From NCBI GenBank assembly GCA_009792885.1, contig WMCF01000018.1, positions 2,060,031-2,124,030 on the forward strand: 64,000 nt of DNA. Direction: 5' to 3'. Each line of letters opens with the position of its first letter. Position 1 is the first letter of the stretch. This DNA comes from Eremophila alpestris peregrina. Its lineage: Eukaryota; Chordata; Aves; Passeriformes; Alaudidae. The notes beneath the pieces are model-generated. The model was not told the DNA's origin and ran no database searches. It saw nothing but the letters and a program-made list of their open reading frames with translations. Positions 25,724 through 38,223 of the stretch are shown one piece after another. The position numbers were made by a program, and so were the translations under genes.

Positions 25724-25783
25724 CTGGTTGTAATGTATTGTCAATTACTGTTGGCTTTTCTGTGTTCAGCACTGTAGTCCCAC
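25724..25783 (-). CDS. NRP1: NRP1 exon 12: short linker exon
   Basis: This is a 60 bp exon, with acceptor TTTTCCAG and donor CCAG|GTAAAA. It encodes GGTTVLNTEKPTVIDNTLQP, closely similar to the 20-residue human exon 12. Phases (2 + 19 codons + 1) fit exons 11 and 13 exactly. The donor is followed by a run of ten A on the coding strand and then by AATAAA. Human soluble s12NRP1 ends three residues past this boundary. The exon is too small to be found by open-frame length and was located by homology and splice phase. Confidence 0.93.
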
Positions 25784-28743
25784 CTGGAAAAGAAATTATG
25801 CGTATCATGATACATGTGACACAACAAAGGACACAGCAGTCATTAGGGATAACCTATATATAAACCTGAAATATTACTGTCTTTATTAGACATGTAAGTA
25901 ACTTAGAATGTGAGCTTAAGCATGAAAATATGACATTAAAAGTCTGGTTTCCTTTATCAAAAAAGAACACAAGAACTTTTCATTAAATAAAGCTGTGTAT
26001 CTTTGGAGTCCTTGCTAACACCAGCTAAATCATCCTCAACATGTCTCTGTGACCGTCCTTGGTTTATAGACACTGATTTGCTCCAAATCACATGGGAAGT
26101 GAGCAACTGGTCTTTATGGCACTTTATAAGAGTCACCATTTTGTTTATTTACCCATGACCTGTTGTTTCTTGTATCAGGGATGTGAGGTAAAAATGGGGC
26201 TTCCCTGCATGTTGTTACATATCTGTGTTGTGAGACCAGCTCACAGGAGGGGTGCATGGGAATTGCCAGGCTTCAGGATCTAGTCTAAGGTAGGTTTCAC
26301 TTCTGTCTCAATGTGAAGGAAGAATTAAGGACTTCCCCTTTGTCCTTTTCTTCATGCAGATAAACAAGAGGTGAGTGGGGTCATGGCACTCTCCTAGGCT
26401 TACTAATTGATATTTTAAAAATACTTGACTTTTTAAAGCAAGCCTCATATTCATAAGGAAACAAAAAGGAAATTACTACAATTATAAATGCACTGTGGGG
26501 TGCTGATTATCAGTCAATGGCTCCTCTTTTCTTTTCTCCAGCAAGCAAGTGCTTAAAGCATTATAGAAAGGATGACTATGATGACTTCCAACGAGAATGA
26601 ATGCCCAAGCTGTATCAGCTTTATGTCTGTGAGAATGATCTGATGGGGAATGCTATAAACCACGCAAATAGAGTAGCTCTGTATGGGGTCCAAATAGAGC
26701 AGGAAGGAATTTGGCCTACAGCACAATTACAGTTAATTGCAAGGGAGGCTTCATTGTGGCACTCACATATGTGCAAGTGCTGTCAGGGAAGTGACTCTTC
26801 AGCCACCCCTGAGAGCCTGCACACCATGTCTGCACTGGGAATGGGTAAGAGAGGGTAAGGCTCATGATATCTGTACTGCCCTCCTATCCTTAATGGGCCA
26901 CAGGACTTACACACTTGCCTTCTATGCATTGTGGAGAAAGAAAAGCATGTTTACAATCAATTTATTGGTAAAATCACTTCTGTGCATTTTACTGTTGTAA
27001 GTAACACCATACCTACAATGCAGAATTTCTCTAATGCCCAGAACAACTGGGCATGTGCTGCCTAGGGTTTCTAGGTGTTGTAATAATAAATTATACTGCA
27101 CTTTTCTAGGAGGGCAATGCAGTAATTTTCAGTAATAATGCTGAAAAACATGCAGTTCCCTAGAAGAGTGTAGAAGAGATGGTGCTCAGGAAGGCTGGTG
27201 GCTGTTCCCTTGCCTTAGAGACTATAAATTGCTCCCTAAGCACAACCTGAAGAAACTGCCAGAAGGTTTTTCTTCTGCTCAATAAACATTCCCTAAGGGA
27301 TATGCGGGATGAAGTCCTGAGCTCCTTGAAGTGCACAGACTATGAACATGGAAGGTGCTTGCACAGATCTGTCTGCTTTCCCTGACAGAGCCTCCTCTAT
27401 GTGCAATATGTCTCTACCTATTGGGCTTTGCAAGACAATGTAGGGCTCTGCAGGAAGCCTTAGTATTTCCTGACCTGCCTCTTTCTTTTCTGAATAATGA
27501 ATAAATAAATTACATTGTTCAGTAACATTGAAAGCTTTCTGAGCTACCTTAACACAATACAGACTATTTTATCAGACTCCCTTCATGGCTGTTTTCAAAA
27601 AGAATAAGGTTCATCTGGGACACTGATTTGAAAAGCAGTGACAGTGACCATGCACTGTCTTTTCCACTCAAGAATTGTTTTTTCAATTTATGATTTGCAA
27701 CATGCAATTACAGGAGACATCTGCAAAGCTCAGAAAGGGTTTGATTTTGAAATTTCACTTTCATTTGTATCTGCTGCCTGATGTTCTACTTGGCTCACTC
27801 CAAAAAGCCAATCTCTTACCTAAGCTTATCCAATGTCCTCTTGGACAGCTATTGCCAGATTTTAATGCTATTTTATGTCATGGATATAAGAAGCAATAAA
27901 CATTTATTAGACAAGCACATCAGGGAGCAATGATGAAATAACTTGTGTCACTGCATCTAAAACAAGCTCAATTACTGCAGATGTACAGAACTAATCAAAC
28001 AGACACAGAGATTTGTGGAACAAGTGACCTCCAAGAAGAGATCAAAAACATAGAGGTGCAGTGTCAGCTGTCTTAGAAGGACTAATGATTCTTTGCAGAA
28101 GTGCAAGGATATGAAACCTAGCAAGCTTCTCCTGTTCCAGATGCAGCCTATGTTACATCTCCCCCTCCTATTTTTCTGCTGGTGATGGCAGCTAGGAGAA
28201 CATCAGCCCCTCTGTGGCTGTAATGCAGTGTAGGCAGAGAAGCTCATGGAAATATTTCTGGCAGTGTGAATATGTGGCAGTACGCTCTAATGAAACAAAT
28301 CTGTTTTGTTCCTGTCTGGGAGAGGTTTGGGGATGAGATCTGAGTACTATACTCAGTTTTAGGTAGGAAGCCTGTATGTAAACCAAGCAATATTTCAAAT
28401 ATTTCTTCAATCTCAGACAATAAATCTCAAGAGTATTGTCCAGCTTTTCTTCTTAGTAAGAGAAAGTTTGATTAGAAGATTTGATTAGACAGAAATGCTG
28501 TTCAAAAAATTGCCCTCTCTTCCATTTAGTCACTATTATTTTCTTCAAAAATTACATAGCTGAGAAAACAATCAGAAGTATTGTCATATGTAAAAGGCAG
28601 ATGCCCATGTTTTGACAGCACTGACGATACAAACTGCATACTAATGTCCATTAATATTGAGTGGTTAAATTAGTGCAAACATTAAGCTGGTGATGGATAT
28701 GAGCTACAATGAAGCTGCAATGGAATGAGGATGGTTTCTGCAC
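25784..28743 (-). other. NRP1 intron 11
   Basis: This 2.96 kb intron has a non-consensus donor, GTGCAG. Nothing else was recognised. Confidence 0.85.
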
Positions 28744-28848
28744 CTGTCAGTTGGTAGTCATCACCTGTGCCACTGTGACAGTTTGCCTGGTCGTCATCAC
28801 ACTCATCCACGGGCTTGCCTTCGGAAACGGTAGGGACAGCAGTCGGAG
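28744..28848 (-). CDS. NRP1: NRP1 exon 11: b2-MAM linker with glycosaminoglycan site
   Basis: The exon is 105 bp, with acceptor TGTTTCAG and donor ACAG|GTGCAG. It covers human residues 587-621. It starts with a Pro/Thr-rich stretch that differs from human, then the acidic DECDDDQANCHSGTGDD. The Ser-Gly preceded and followed by acidic residues is the equivalent of human S612, which carries heparan or chondroitin sulfate. The donor is poor (GTGCAG, mismatched at +4 and +5), and human makes a soluble form, s11NRP1, by reading through this boundary. Confidence 0.95.
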
Positions 28849-31745
28849 CTGAAACAAAATCCAGTGGTTCAGTTAAAACACGTGCTGGAGAACCAGCATG
28901 CAGCTGGGAATAACATCCTGATGAGCACCATGTGCTGTGTCTGAGGATTGAAGCAACTCTACTTCGCAGGTTGCCTGGTATTTCTCTGGAATGAAGAGTA
29001 TTTGTTCTGCCTCCTGCACTGAGGCATATCTGAGCTCAAGGGCTGAGCAGAGCTGGGCAGCAAAGCTCCAGGCTGTCTATTCACTGGCTGATGGGTGTTT
29101 ATTGTTCCTGTCAAGGAATAGTGAATGCCTGGCAAGGCAGAATCAGAGTCCTGGAGGGTTGTGTCTGGGATAGAGACCCAATAATTTTATTGCTCTCTGA
29201 AGTCCCAGTGAGTGGGCCTGTGCAGAGGAGCAGGAGGGGTGCATGATCAAGGTGGTAACTCTCTAGCACCCAATGTGTTGCTGAAGAAACCTCTCTGCAG
29301 AGCACATGTAAGAGAGGAAATGTCTGAGCACAGCTCTGGTAACAGCAGCAGGAAGGCAGTGTGATGTGGAATCACTTTGTGCTCAATGAGGACACATGGA
29401 AGGTGTTTCTTTTGTGTTTTTTGTTAAAGTTATAAATAAATAAGACATCAGTGATGTCAGCCATCCCTCCCGGCCACCTGCCTGCTTCTCATTGGTGATG
29501 ACTTTCCGGTAGCTGCTGCCTAACCAGTAATAGTCTGAACTTTGTTATTACAGTTAAAAGCTTCAGATTTGTGTGAGATGCCAGAACACACATAGCCCAG
29601 TATCTGCAAAGCACACCACATCTGGAAAACTGGAACACAGAGCCTTGGTGCTACGTTTATGTTTCATGCCGCACGTATAGTTCCCTGGCTTAAGATAAGC
29701 ACTCCTGGAATGTGATCCAGGCTTTTGTCTCTTCTCACTTACTGTTATTTTCATTAGCAATCTTTTTCACTCATTATAGGCTATGCAATAATGTATGTCT
29801 TTTGCAGATTCCTCTTTTCCCTTCTACTGCCCGCAGTGTCCACGGGCCACAGAAGATCACATATACTGATTTCTTGCCTTGGAAATGTCAGGAGAGGTGG
29901 CAGTTTTTGAAGTAGCTATATTATGGGATAAAACATGCCTCTTTAGGACCCTGACCTATGCTTTACAGCTTCAATCTATCCCTAGTTAAAGAAACAACTC
30001 TGTACTATTATGAATTATGCAGAACATTTGTTACCCACATTGCTACAAAAGCCCCTCTGGGGGATCCCTCTAGCTTTCTACATCCAGTTAAGTTTCTTAT
30101 CTTGATCTCTGCGTCCCTGTATAGCCTCAAGCTTGCCTACATCTCTGCCATCATTTCATATATGCCCCCCTGGGATGCTTCAAGCACACAGATTTTGCCC
30201 TTGCTCATTACTGCTGGAGAGCTGATTTCTACTCCTCTCTGTGCCAACCTCAATGCTTCTTTTCTCATCTCACTCTTTTCTTGCTCACTAAATCTCAAGT
30301 GACTTCATTCAACTCCCTCCTTACGATGCAATTATACATCAAGCTTTACTGAGCTTCTCCCACAGGCAAATGGGAATTGACCTCACCTGTCCATGGGTGA
30401 CCTACAGGTGAGCACACATCAAAAGTACACCATAGCAGAAAGAAAAATGTAAAAAAGATGTGTCCCAGTGGGAAAAAAATTGTACTTGCTGTTTCAGTTT
30501 GCCTAAAAGCAAAGGCTCCTCCATCTCACTGAGCAATATGTTCTTCTAAGGTGGTCCACAGACTCACTCCTGGATGGCTGGGTGGCTACAGGAGCCCTGT
30601 GGCTGGAGGGCTTTGCCCACAGGTTGTGAGTTTACATAAGGCAGGTGCTGGGTTTTCTTTTTTTCTGAGCAAGTAGCACAATAGTCTGCAGGAACTAAGT
30701 ATTCCCACAGGAAATGAGGACTTCCTGCAGGAACTAAGAAGTATTTCTAACCTCCCCACTTTCCGGGCCAAGTAAAATCATACTTATTCAATCACTAAAC
30801 TAAAAAAAAAAACAACACAGAACTCATCAGTTCTCACAGAAAATGCTTCCCACACTTCCCTCTTGGGGGAGAAATGGTGAGAAAGAAATGGAGGTAGAGC
30901 AGTTGTTTCCATTCATCTTGGGAGCCTATTCAGCTGCTTCTATAAGAGGTGTCATATGAAACCCCAAATAATGTGGTTTGTTATTCCGTGTATTTTTAAG
31001 CTGTGTGGTTTATAAGCCTCACCACTGTACCTTCACCCACCAGATAAAATTGTTAAATTCACATAGTGTTATCTGTAGTTATCTATGAAGTTAAATAATT
31101 ATGTTTATATAACAAAAATCAAAGCGGGCTTCATGTCACAGTTCAAGGACAAATATCTAAACTTTGCTTTTCCTGGTCTTTCATCTCCTACATACTCTTG
31201 CAAAATTAAAGCTTAGTAAAAAACAAAGAGGCCCCCTTTACCCCCCAGAAGTAACACCACAGACACTGTCCAGGCAAGTGATCTTTGCCCACCATAGTTT
31301 GTGGTGTGACTTTCAGGTCCTTTGAAGGATAGAAGGACATAATTACTATATTTAGTGCAAAGCTCCGTCTGCATTCTCGGAAAACATCTCCTCCAGGGTT
31401 GTATCATGGTAACATAAAATTTAAGTTCCTGTCTTTATTCTCTCCTAATAGCTCTATGATTCTCAAAAGTATAATCATAAGGCTGCTTAAGGGAATGGAA
31501 AACCATGTGGAGAATATCACTGTGATTCAACAAAGGAACGGGAAAAAGAATAATAATTGTGCCTTGGGCACATTCAAATGTTGCAGGGAGGAACTGAATA
31601 GGCCAAGAATCAGCACTAATGGCAGTCACGGAAGCGAGAGTCCGATGTGCTGCCTGTGCAGACACAGCAGTCTTCAGCAGCAGACCAAGCAGAGAATGTA
31701 TTTATGAAAATAATAAAGTGCATTCATTTCTAGCAGAGCAATTAC
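28849..31745 (-). other. NRP1 intron 10
   Basis: This 2.9 kb intron has ordinary splice ends. A 114-codon plus-strand open frame at 29958-30302 matches no family I know and is probably chance. Confidence 0.8.
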
Positions 31746-31890
31746 CTTCCAGTTCACAGCCCAGCAGCTCCATCCGCAGCCCCAGTCCCCCGTGTGTGGC
31801 TCTCTCGGGGTAGACGCGTATGAATCGTGTCGACACAGGCTCAAAAGTCCGCAGCTCAGGCGTGTCATAGTTGGTGTTGCCTTCAAAAGT
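31746..31890 (-). CDS. NRP1: NRP1 exon 10: end of F5/8C domain b2
   Basis: The exon is 145 bp (48 codons plus one base), with acceptor TTTGCAG and donor GAAG|GTAATT. It covers human residues 539-586. It contains STRFIRVYPERATHGG and ends b2 with LGC (C583, paired with C431). Reading on into intron 10 would add about 14 residues before a stop at 31702-31704. In human, exons 10 and 11 are skipped in some soluble isoforms. Confidence 0.96.
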
Positions 31891-34800
31891 CTGCAAAGCA
31901 TGACAAATGCCACTTGTTAAAAAAAAAAAAGTCCATTTTCCAAGCTCATCTTTTTCCCCTCATTCTCCAGCCATTGAATTAGGTGAGCAGTAGGCCATAT
32001 TCTAACGGTTTAATAAGTGTCAGGCATTCCTATCCTAAATGAGAATGGAAAATACATTGTTAAAGCTTCTCGGAAAAGTAATGCATTTCATTTTTCATAA
32101 ACTCGGTAGCAACCAATCCATCAGGGTCATAACAAGAGCTGAGTGTTTAATGAGACATGTTTTTAAATGACACTCTGATCTGAGGTTTAACTGGGTGACA
32201 TTTCCAACACTTCTCAGGGAAAAAAATGGCTGAGGTGAAGATCCTGTCACCTTTTAAGTGGTTACAATAATAATCCAACTGTTCAAGAGAAAATTTCAAT
32301 CTGATTTCCCCCGGTGACAGAGCTTCAAAAGTTGTAGCTATTTCAAAAGGCATAAATTAAACTTCAGGAGCAGTAGCTGCAAGAGTCCTTCCAGTGAGCC
32401 TGCTATTGAAGAAGAATTAGAAGAAAGAGAAGAAAGCTGCTTCCTGACAAAACTGCAATATAATCCAATAGGCAAGGCAGGTCAGCAAATGTACATTTTA
32501 GACAAAAAAATCCCTGAATTGCACTTTGGGTTCTCAATGGCATTTGTTTGATACCTTCAGTTTCTCCTTTTCAGTAATCTTTTGCATATAGAACACATTA
32601 TAATTTCTACTTATAGCAACACCTCAACTGCTTCCATGTAGATGATCAGTCCTTAGAAGGAATCCACTGAACAAAGAAATAGTCCTTGGCATGAAAGCCT
32701 TATAGCCCAAGACAGGCAAAAGCAAAATTTTTACCCTATTTTATAGCAAAAAAATGTCTTCAGAATATCATGTACAGAAGTCTTTAAAGTATAAAATACA
32801 AAAATGTATATATCAATGAAGTAAAAGTATTTTCACGTTTTCCATTATTGGTGAAATGGCAAGACTCTAAAAAACCTCTTTGAACTACAGTTCAAATTTA
32901 AGATTAGAAGTGCTGCCATAAGACACTTCTGAGATATATCTGTGATACCAGAAGCATTCTTCAGAAAGAAAGCACCAGATATCCTTCATTTTGGATGAGA
33001 ACAAAACCCAACCTGCAATGAACTCCTTGTATTCACCTGGGGCACAGAAAACAGAGGCTATGGGAAAAGCGGGCTGAATTCCTAAGGCAGAAAACCAGCA
33101 TAGGTAAACCCAATTGCTTCTTGTATTTTCAGTGCAGTTCTAAAAGCCTCCCTTTTTTTGCTGCACACCTCTGCATTATGATCACAATCCTTCTGGCCAC
33201 TGGTTACAGAGTGCCAGTAGCAAAAGCCAGTGGTGATGGGGAGACTGTGAACAACTAAACCGAAAAAATAATTCCAACATCAATGCTGCTTCTCCTACTG
33301 CCTAGGGAAATTGCCCCTCCAAGGTGGCTTCAAGGGGCACTGGTTGACCCAGTGTACTGCCAGTGCTTGGAAGACAGTTGTCACAAATTCATGTGTAGAG
33401 GGCTGTCAGATATAATTGACACGGAATTACATATTATTATATTTGAATAACAATATAGTGCAAATGATCAGAAAAGCTACCAACTATATGAAAAAGAATG
33501 AATGCCATTTTATGTGTAAAAAATAGACAGACACATGTATCTGAGGAATCCTTGCTCCCTTTTTTAATAGTAGTCTTAATAGCAACATATAATAATGAAA
33601 ACTGATTTATAAAAGACATCACTATGGAGTACTGACACATAGACATTAGGATTCAATAGGCATCTAGAATTACATTGAATCATTGTCCTTTGTAGAGCAG
33701 AGCTGCCTGTGATTCAATTTTGACTGTTCATTTAAAACACATACTGATACTCTTTGTGGGAGAGGAGAGAGGAGTGTACAGCAAAACTTCACTTTGTGAG
33801 TGTCCTTTATACAAGCTGTGTCACAAATTGCTTTACTCTACTACAAAGATAAGGTATAATAAATAATAGTAAAACAAAAGAGGAGCTAAGATGGTGAGCG
33901 GAAAAAAAAATCTGCCTAACATATTTCGAAATCAAAATAAACATTGCAGAAAAATTTTAAAAGGATGTTCCAAATGGCAGGATGTTCTGAAGTTTCTTGA
34001 ACCAGAAATGATGAGAGGAACCGCAAAAACAACAGCAAAAAACTCCTGCAAAACAACTCATCCCACCCCTCAAAAAAGTGGAAGGAGGAAAGAAGGATGA
34101 AAGAGAAAGATGACTTTATGGAGTAAGCTTGAGTAAGCAAGCCCATGGACAAGAAATATAAATTGGATCTTGAAATGGAGTTCTGCATGGTTATTTGATG
34201 ATTTGTGATTTTCACTGGTTTGAGTGCTCGAGCTAAATTACAGGGGGAAACATGTTGCACACTGAAAAATAGCTGAAATTGGGTCAGCCAAAGAGGAAGG
34301 AGTTATGGTAGTCCTTGTGAAAGCAGCTGCAGGCATGAATTACAAGATCATGTTAGGAAACAAGGTGATGTTTCACCCTTTGGACACATTCTGTCGTTAT
34401 GTTTAGCCTATCACTGCTCTTTCTTCTCTGAAATGCAGTTGTTTGTTTATTGAAAGTCACAACTTTAACCAAGTGAAACGATGTGTTTCATTTCATACAA
34501 CAGGGCTGTTTCTAATCCACGTTCCTGCTGTGACTCATTATAGCATCCTGTCCCATCCAGCTCTACTTACAGTTAAAAACACTACATTCCAGTATTAACA
34601 TTATAAATTCCTCAGGCTCCAAAATCATGGGATTTATCCTATTCTCTTTAAAGAAGACTTGTGCTTTGGAATAAAGTTTATTAAATATATTGAATTTTTA
34701 GCGAGGATTATAATTATGCCACAAGAGATTTGAATTCCAGCCCTTTCCGTTCCATTAATCTTGAAAGTTAATTTCTGGTGGTGATGAAAGCTGAGGATGG

Positions 34801-36340
34801 GCTCAGTGCATTAGTTAGCACACTAGTCTTCTTGTCAAACTGCTAACTTCTGACAATGATGGCAAGTGCCTGTATTAGAAAACAGAAAGCCATGCAGCAG
34901 ACGGCGCGCTGCTTCGAAAGCATATGGCATTATTTTTTTCCCTCGTTGAGCCACAGTGTAGAACTACATGTCAAAACAACATCTATTTTAGAAAGAAAAT
35001 GGTAAGATCCCATTGTTGATTTACACTCCCTTCACACTTTATGATGAAGTCAAAACTCATGGTAACAAGAGAAAGGAGATGACTGCAAAGGCTGAATCCG
35101 TTTAGTTTTAATCCCCCAAACAAATGATGAAAAGTGAGAAAATGCAGACATATTCAGTGAGATTAAAACAGGAGAGAATGAAGTCCAATATTTACCAAAT
35201 GTGCCTGGAAAAGCTACATCCATGGGCCCACTCAGCTTTTCCTTTAAGGAAACACAGGTTCCTCCAATGGATGAGTCTATACAGCAAAACAGCTTTTACA
35301 TCTAATTTTCAAACTAACACAGATGAGATATGGAGCAACACCCAGGATTCCCATCTGCCAAGCAACACAATGATTTGCCTTTTGAGGGCACATTTTGGTC
35401 ATCTCAGTACTACAGAACCAATTTGTGAGCAGGGCTGTATGACGACTCATTTCCTCAAGGAACTGGGTAGGAGGACTGAAAAAGAGTTGTACTTTTTGAG
35501 GCAAAAATACACTTTGTGAGCAGTGATAGCAAAATGGGATAGAAGACTTCAATGGGATTCAATGGATGCAAATAAGCTAAACCCCAGTGCAATTTAGGTC
35601 CTGAAATGCATACATCCAAAGGCAAACCAAAACACAAACATTCCCAGAAACTCTTCTGAGCCACAGTAATTTTCTTTTCTTTGGAATCTAACCCAGCAAT
35701 TAATTAGGCCCTCCTCTGGAAATGTCTTCCCAAGCAACCTCCAAGATGCTTCCCTTGTGACAGTACAATACTACGTCTCACTTGGGATGGGATAACATGA
35801 CAAAAGCTTTGTCACTTTCAGGTCATTACAGAGAGCCAGTGAAACTCTCAAAGCAATCTACAGGCAGCTGAGAAATACAACAGGTACCCCATGGAGCTGA
35901 GTACCACCACTCTTGTTCTATGGCTCTGATAGAAAAGAACCAACATAAAAGTAATTTGAATAAATTTGTCGCAAATGATTTTGTTCACCGTCAGTTTTAG
36001 AGTCTGGATTTTTAGAGTAGACTTTTAAATCCCATTCCATGGGATTTTGCAGTAAATTGTGGGTCACAGAGGCACCAGTGTTGGTGGGAGTCAAGCTTGG
36101 ACTAGCTGTTGAATAAGCAAAACTTGCTGCCGGAGAGGCAAATGTCCTAAGGCCAGCTCATGCCCTCAGGCATGGGACAGCTCCCACAGCATTCCTTCAG
36201 GGCTGCTGCCCTTGGAGTCCTCCTACTTGGCTTCACCCCAGCTGTGTGCCTTCTCTAAGGTCAGATAGAGACGTGTAAAAATGTAATGCAAACTTTTCTT
36301 TTTAACTCAACTTTCTTCAGTGCTGAGTTTTCGCCCTTAC
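31891..36340 (-). other. NRP1 intron 9
   Basis: This 4.45 kb intron is mostly AT-rich. A segment at about 34680-34960 keeps a tight cluster of CpGs (34902-34917) and is a candidate conserved element. Confidence 0.8.
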
Positions 36341-36672
36341 CTTTATCTTTTTCTTGCTGGAATCCATGATCATTTTCCAGTCTGATCCATTGTTGCTGTA
36401 GCCGATTTTGAACTTTTTCATGAACACTTTGTTTTCTCGGTGCTTGCCTCCCTGGACAATGATGCCCCTCACGATTTTTTCCTCGCCCAGGTCTATTTGG
36501 AGCCATTCATTTGTGTATGGATGAGTCGTGGGTGGCAGCGCCCAGCCTGAACGGCTCGTTATGAGCCGAGCATTTTCTGGGATCCAGTTTCGATCCACTT
36601 GAGTAGATGCAGTAATCTGAGAGTCAGGAATAAGGCCAGACACCATACCCAGCATCCCAGAACAAGGATAAT
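36341..36672 (-). CDS. NRP1: NRP1 exon 9: most of F5/8C domain b2
   Basis: At 332 bp this is the largest coding exon in the window. The acceptor is TCTGTAG and the donor AAAG|GTAAGG. It covers human residues 428-538, starting at the split Asp of DYPCSG, with C431 opening the b2 disulfide. Recognisable discoidin motifs include RSGWALPP, NEWLQIDLG and FKIGYSNNGSDW, the last carrying the N522 N-glycosylation sequon. The C-terminal end is very basic (SSKKKIK). Together with b1, b2 forms the rigid b1b2 unit that binds VEGF and heparin. Confidence 0.97.
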
Positions 36673-38078
36673 CTACAGAGAAAATAAAAATCCAAAAAAA
36701 TAAATAGTTATTCTGAGCAAGCACCCAAACAGAAACAGGACATGTCAGTCAATTCAACTATCATAACTAATTACTTATTTATTTCTTATATTCAAAAGCA
36801 TTTATTTGACTTGTATAATAATTTTCATTTGTTCAAACTTGCACATGCTAGTTTTAGCAGGAAGTACCAAAATAACACAAGTATTTTTGGCTTCATGGGA
36901 ACCAAAAGGATCAGAAAATCCTATTCTATTCTTGTTTTCTGTTCCTCTTGCTAAGGCAAAGAGTGCAGGGTCATCTGAATTTGTGAGTATTTTCTCAGAG
37001 AAAACTTCTAAAACCAGCCAAAACCTGGTTGCAGATTACCTAAATTTGGTGACATTGGAAATGGAAATCTTCATACATTAACATATAATTTATGAGATTT
37101 TCACAATGCATTTCTCTCATCTCTCAGACTTTTTCAGGTGACACAGAAGCTAAACAGTTGCTTCTTTTATGATCCAAAATAAATAAATTAGAAGTACCTG
37201 CTAACAAGGAATTAAGAATTCTAATATAGAATGTAACAGTAGTTCTGATTACCTACATTTAATCTGAAAAGATTTCATAGAATGACTTAGAATTCTCTAA
37301 AAAAGTAATCAGTAATCTTATTTTCCTGCTGTATGGAAACCAATTCTAAGAAACATTTTCAAGACTAAAGTAACACCTTAAGAGAAAAAAAAAATCCATT
37401 GAACTATTAAAAATTAGTGGCATTGAACTGCACTAAGTGCTAAAAAATGTGCCAGAAAAATTAGCTTTCTAAAGTCTAATAAATCATTAACATTTTCTTT
37501 CAACTGCAAGTTGCATTTTTACTTTACAGATAAAGGCACAGGCACTTCCTTTGTGTAGAAATTATGGAAAAACTGAAACAGTAAAAAAGATTTTTCTAAA
37601 AAATTTTTGACAGGCAACTGTGTGATATAAAGGAATTACATTGCAATACTGATCACAACTGGGAACTTGATAAACACCATTACTTGCACAGGCTTCAGAT
37701 CTAAGTGTTTGTACCTTGCAATCCTTTTAAACCTAGTCATGTATGTTTGTAGTTTGAGAAGCCTGCTGAGAACTACCTACGAATAGCAGACATAAGAGAG
37801 AGGGACAGGGAATTTGGAAAATATCTGTGTATCTCAGGAATTTTGCATGAAGCTGTAAAGTGATTGCAATAAAAGTAATTAAAACCAAAATACAGTGTCA
37901 GAAAAAGATTCAGATAAAACTGGATGTTTGGGTTGTGGTGTTTTATTGTCTTTTTTTCTAACATTTCTACATTCAGACCATGGTGGAAATAATGATCGTG
38001 AATTTTACTCATAAAAATAAATACCACAGTACAGGCACAATGAATTCCCCTGATTTCATAATCTTTCCCAAGACTTAC
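36673..38078 (-). other. NRP1 intron 8
   Basis: This 1.4 kb AT-rich intron holds no recognisable gene or repeat. Confidence 0.85.
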
Positions 38079-38223
38079 CTGTTATCTTGCAGCCATACAC
38101 TTCAAATCTCAGTGAAACTCCATTTTCCCAAGACACGGGTCTAATTCGCACAAACCGCGTTAAAACTGGTTTGGCAAAAGGTCTGTAAACAACATCAGTG
38201 GGATTGCTATTCCCTTGAAACAC
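38079..38223 (-). CDS. NRP1: NRP1 exon 8: end of F5/8C domain b1
   Basis: The exon is 145 bp (48 codons plus one base), with acceptor CCACAAAG and donor ACAG|GTAAGT. It covers human residues 380-427. The TRFVRI strand, typical of the last third of F5/8C domains, and the closing cysteine in VYGCKIT (C424, paired with C275) are present. The stretch NPTDVVYRPFAKP differs from human, where VVVAVFPKP occurs, so one surface loop has diverged. The split Asp codon at the 3' end joins to exon 9. Confidence 0.96.

Noticed and set aside
35124..35519. 131-codon plus-strand frame in intron 9
   Set aside because: No recognisable family and no promoter or splice support; overlaps an equally long frame on the other strand.
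36317..36724. 135-residue frame with Met upstream of exon 9 of NRP1
   Set aside because: The N-terminal extension is intron 8; a clear CTGTAG acceptor and matching phase place the exon start at 36672.
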